NCBI GenBank assembly: GCA_965243625.1
Contig: CBDEVI010000002.1
Location: forward strand, 2,356,001-2,420,000
DNA length: 64,000 nt
Reading direction: 5' to 3'
From: JAJECS01 sp965243625
GTDB taxonomy: Bacteria; Chloroflexota; UBA11872
Part shown: one piece after another, positions 62,474-64,000 of the stretch
Layout of the letters: each line of letters starts with the position of its first letter
Numbering within the stretch: position 1 is the first letter of the stretch
The notes under the pieces: generated by a model
Told to the model about the DNA's origin: nothing
Database searches by the model: none
The model's input: only the letters and a program-made list of their open reading frames with translations
Translations under genes and position numbers: made by a program

Positions 62474-62696
62474 CCCGTGCACAACCGGCACGCCCGCATC
62501 CGACCCGCTCTCCCCTTGAGAGACCTCTGCGCAACCCGTCCGTCATTCCGGCGAAAGCCGGAATCCAGTCCGGTCAAGCCTGGTAGCGCGCCGAATGCCT
62601 GGCTTCGGGGAGGTCCGGTCCCCTCTCCCTCTGGGAGAGGGTTAGAGCCTGCCCCGGACTTGATCCGGGGGTGAGGGTCTCCGAAGGCGGCAAACC
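62474..62696. repeat. Composite repeat block with a nested module, before folB
   Basis: Holds CTTGAGAGACCTCTGCGC, GTCATTCCGGCGAAAGCCGG with AATCCAGTCCGG (62541-62574), and CCCTCTCCCTCTGGGAGAGGG then TTAG, the module AGCCTGCCCCGGACTTGATCCGGG, then GGTGAGGGTC (62618-62680). The AGCCTGCCCC module interrupts the GTTAGGGTGAGGG tail that is unbroken at 56750-56765. Confidence 0.8.
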
Positions 62697-63068
62697 ATGA
62701 GCACAGACGTCATCAGCCTCGAAGGCATGATCTTCTTCGCCTACCACGGCGCCCGCGCCGAGGAGCGCACCCTGGGCCAGCGCTTCGTCGTCGACATGGA
62801 CGTCCACGCCGACCTCCGCGCCGCCGGCCAGTCCGACGCCGTGAGCGACACCGTCAACTACAGCGAGCTCTACGCCGTCGCCCAGGACGTGATGCAGGGG
62901 CCGCCGCGCAATCTGCTGGAATCGCTCGGCGAAACCATCGCCGCGCGCGTCCTGGCCGAGTTCCCCCGCGTGACGCGCGTGCGCGTGCGCATCGCCAAAC
63001 CCAGCGTCGCCATCGCCGGCTCCATCCTCGCCGAAGCCGCCGTCACCATCGAGCGCGCGCGAGGGTAA
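62697..63068 (+). CDS. folB: Dihydroneopterin aldolase
   Basis: 123 residues, ATG start. The sequence VISLEGMIFFAYHGARAEERTLGQRFVVDMDVHADLRAAGQSDAVSDTVNYSELYAVAQDVMQGPPRNLLESLGETIAARVLAEFPRVTRVRVRIAKP matches FolB, with the conserved Tyr in NYSELY, the catalytic Lys in RIAKP and the Glu of LLESLGE. It makes 6-hydroxymethyl-dihydropterin in folate synthesis. Other folate genes are not in the window. It follows the repeat block directly. Confidence 0.93.
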   Translation: MSTDVISLEGMIFFAYHGARAEERTLGQRFVVDMDVHADLRAAGQSDAVSDTVNYSELYAVAQDVMQGPPRNLLESLGETIAARVLAEFPRVTRVRVRIAKPSVAIAGSILAEAAVTIERARG

Positions 63069-63259
63069 GCCGAAGCCACGGGCACCCGGCGGTGTCCAGG
63101 TCCCGTTTGGCGACGACGCACTTTCGGCCATAGCCGAACCCGCATTTCCAAGTCCGCTGGCTACCTGGGACACAGGTCCATGCGCGGGGTATATTTGCAC
63201 TCCCTCGAAGTGGTCGTTTTGCGCGAGTGCCTAGCTACCTGCCAGAAACGCGAACCCTC

Positions 63260-64000
63260 ATGCCCAAGCTGTGCCTGTCCATTTGGTGGCGATGGCTGCG
63301 CCCGTCGTTCGCGGCGCTGGCCATCGTCGCGGTGGCCGCGCTGGCCGTTTGGCCGTCGGCAGCGGCGCTGTCGTGCGAGGGCATCGCCATCGACGACGGC
63401 TGCCTCTTCACCATCACCGGCGGCGATACCGCCGACCCCGACGACGGCTTTGCCGTCACCAACGCCGATGGAGTGCCGCTGTGGGACTTCGTCCGTGAGC
63501 GCGACCTGCAGGCCATCGGCCATCCCATCAGCCAGCGCTGGGTCAACGGCCCCTTCACGCTCCAGGCCTTCCAGAAGGTGATCGTGCAGTGGGATCCCGG
63601 CCAAGGCCGCATGAACTACTACAACACCCTTGATGTCCTCGCCAACCGCTATCCCGACGTCGAGCTGCCGAATGTGCCGCCCCACCAGGTGCTCGAAGCC
63701 GATCGAGGGGCCGACTTCGACACCATCACCCAAAACCACCTCGCGCTGCTGGAGCAGAACGCGGCCATCAAGGCGCGCTTCCTCAGCGAGCCCGACTGGC
63801 TGAACCTCTATGGGCTTCCGATCCGCTACGAGGAACGGGAGGTCAACGGTAATCCACAGGGCCTGCAGATGCTGCGCGCCCAGCGCACGGTGTTCGTGAT
63901 CTGGAACGTGCCCGCTCCGGGAGTCACGGTGGGCCGGGTGAACCTGCAGAACGTCCCCGACAAGGTGAAGCGGCTCAGCAACGTGATCATTCCGGATGCG
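63260..64000 (+). CDS. Secreted protein of unknown function (runs off window)
   Basis: 247 codons seen with no stop by the window end. The N-terminus (basic WWRWLRP then a hydrophobic AALAIVAVAALAVWPSAAALS) is a typical signal peptide. The mature part (FTITGGDTADPDDGFAVTNADGVPLWDF, PFTLQAFQKVIVQWDPGQGRMNYYNTLDVLANRYPDVELPNVPPHQV) has no family I can name with certainty. It is rich in aromatic residues and beta-prone, and is expected outside the membrane. The gap before it (63069-63259) has no gene. Confidence 0.75.
   Translation, partial: MPKLCLSIWWRWLRPSFAALAIVAVAALAVWPSAAALSCEGIAIDDGCLFTITGGDTADPDDGFAVTNADGVPLWDFVRERDLQAIGHPISQRWVNGPFTLQAFQKVIVQWDPGQGRMNYYNTLDVLANRYPDVELPNVPPHQVLEADRGADFDTITQNHLALLEQNAAIKARFLSEPDWLNLYGLPIRYEEREVNGNPQGLQMLRAQRTVFVIWNVPAPGVTVGRVNLQNVPDKVKRLSNVIIPDA

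Overview
The window is GC-rich bacterial DNA (roughly two thirds G+C by eye), densely coded on both strands, with frequent GTG and TTG starts and many 4-base stop/start overlaps. I infer a Chloroflexota-type bacterium (SAR202/Dehalococcoidia-like or a relative). The grounds are the VEVEK-repeat linker of the peptide-binding lipoprotein, the rpsA-clpC-radA-ispD-ispF-cysS-rlmB run, a GPP34 protein, and intergenic GTCATTCC-type palindromic repeats. There is no rRNA or other marker to prove this. 

Region 1 (1-13.6 kb) is phage-derived. On the minus strand lie portal, small terminase, large terminase and a DUF3467-like gene (13.6-10.0 kb), and separately major capsid protein, two connector-like genes and a protein running off the window start (2.5-0 kb). 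Between the two blocks sit 7 kb of non-phage genes: a PIN toxin-antitoxin pair, a sulfatase, a membrane protein, a membrane glycosyltransferase and a Fic protein. A GTTACTATWGTAAC palindrome precedes both phage blocks. No integrase, lysis or replication gene is visible. 

Region 2 (13.7-26.6 kb) is a mixed metabolic segment: polyprenol-phosphate mannosyltransferase, GH127 glycosidase carrying an in-frame palindromic repeat, DUF2442 with a broken DUF4160 partner, HisI-like protein, transglutaminase-like protein, adenosine deaminase, aldo/keto reductase, the recJ-relA pair and a compositionally distinct methyltransferase. 

Region 3 (26.9-40.9 kb) has a sodium:solute symporter, two tandem overlapping paralogues of unknown function, a LiaF-like membrane protein, an M20 peptidase, a Gfo/Idh/MocA oxidoreductase, a second Fic protein, GPP34, ilvD, a rhamnose-mutarotase-like protein, nudC and a Phd/PIN toxin-antitoxin pair. 

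Region 4 (41.1-50.6 kb) is a six-gene oligopeptide ABC transporter operon with a Tat-exported sulfite-oxidase-like molybdoenzyme gene inside it. It is followed by copies of the dppF 3' end, dispersed hairpins and remnants of several toxin-antitoxin modules (RelE, HigB, HigA, VapC fragments), plus one orphan antitoxin and one intact RelBE-like pair. 

Region 5 (50.7-64 kb) is core genome: two serine tRNA genes, DUF309, an SDR, then rpsA, clpC, radA, ispD, a ferredoxin-NADP-reductase-like gene, ispF, cysS, rlmB, folB and the start of a secreted protein. Composite palindromic repeats, some nested in one another, fill most long intergenic gaps across the window.
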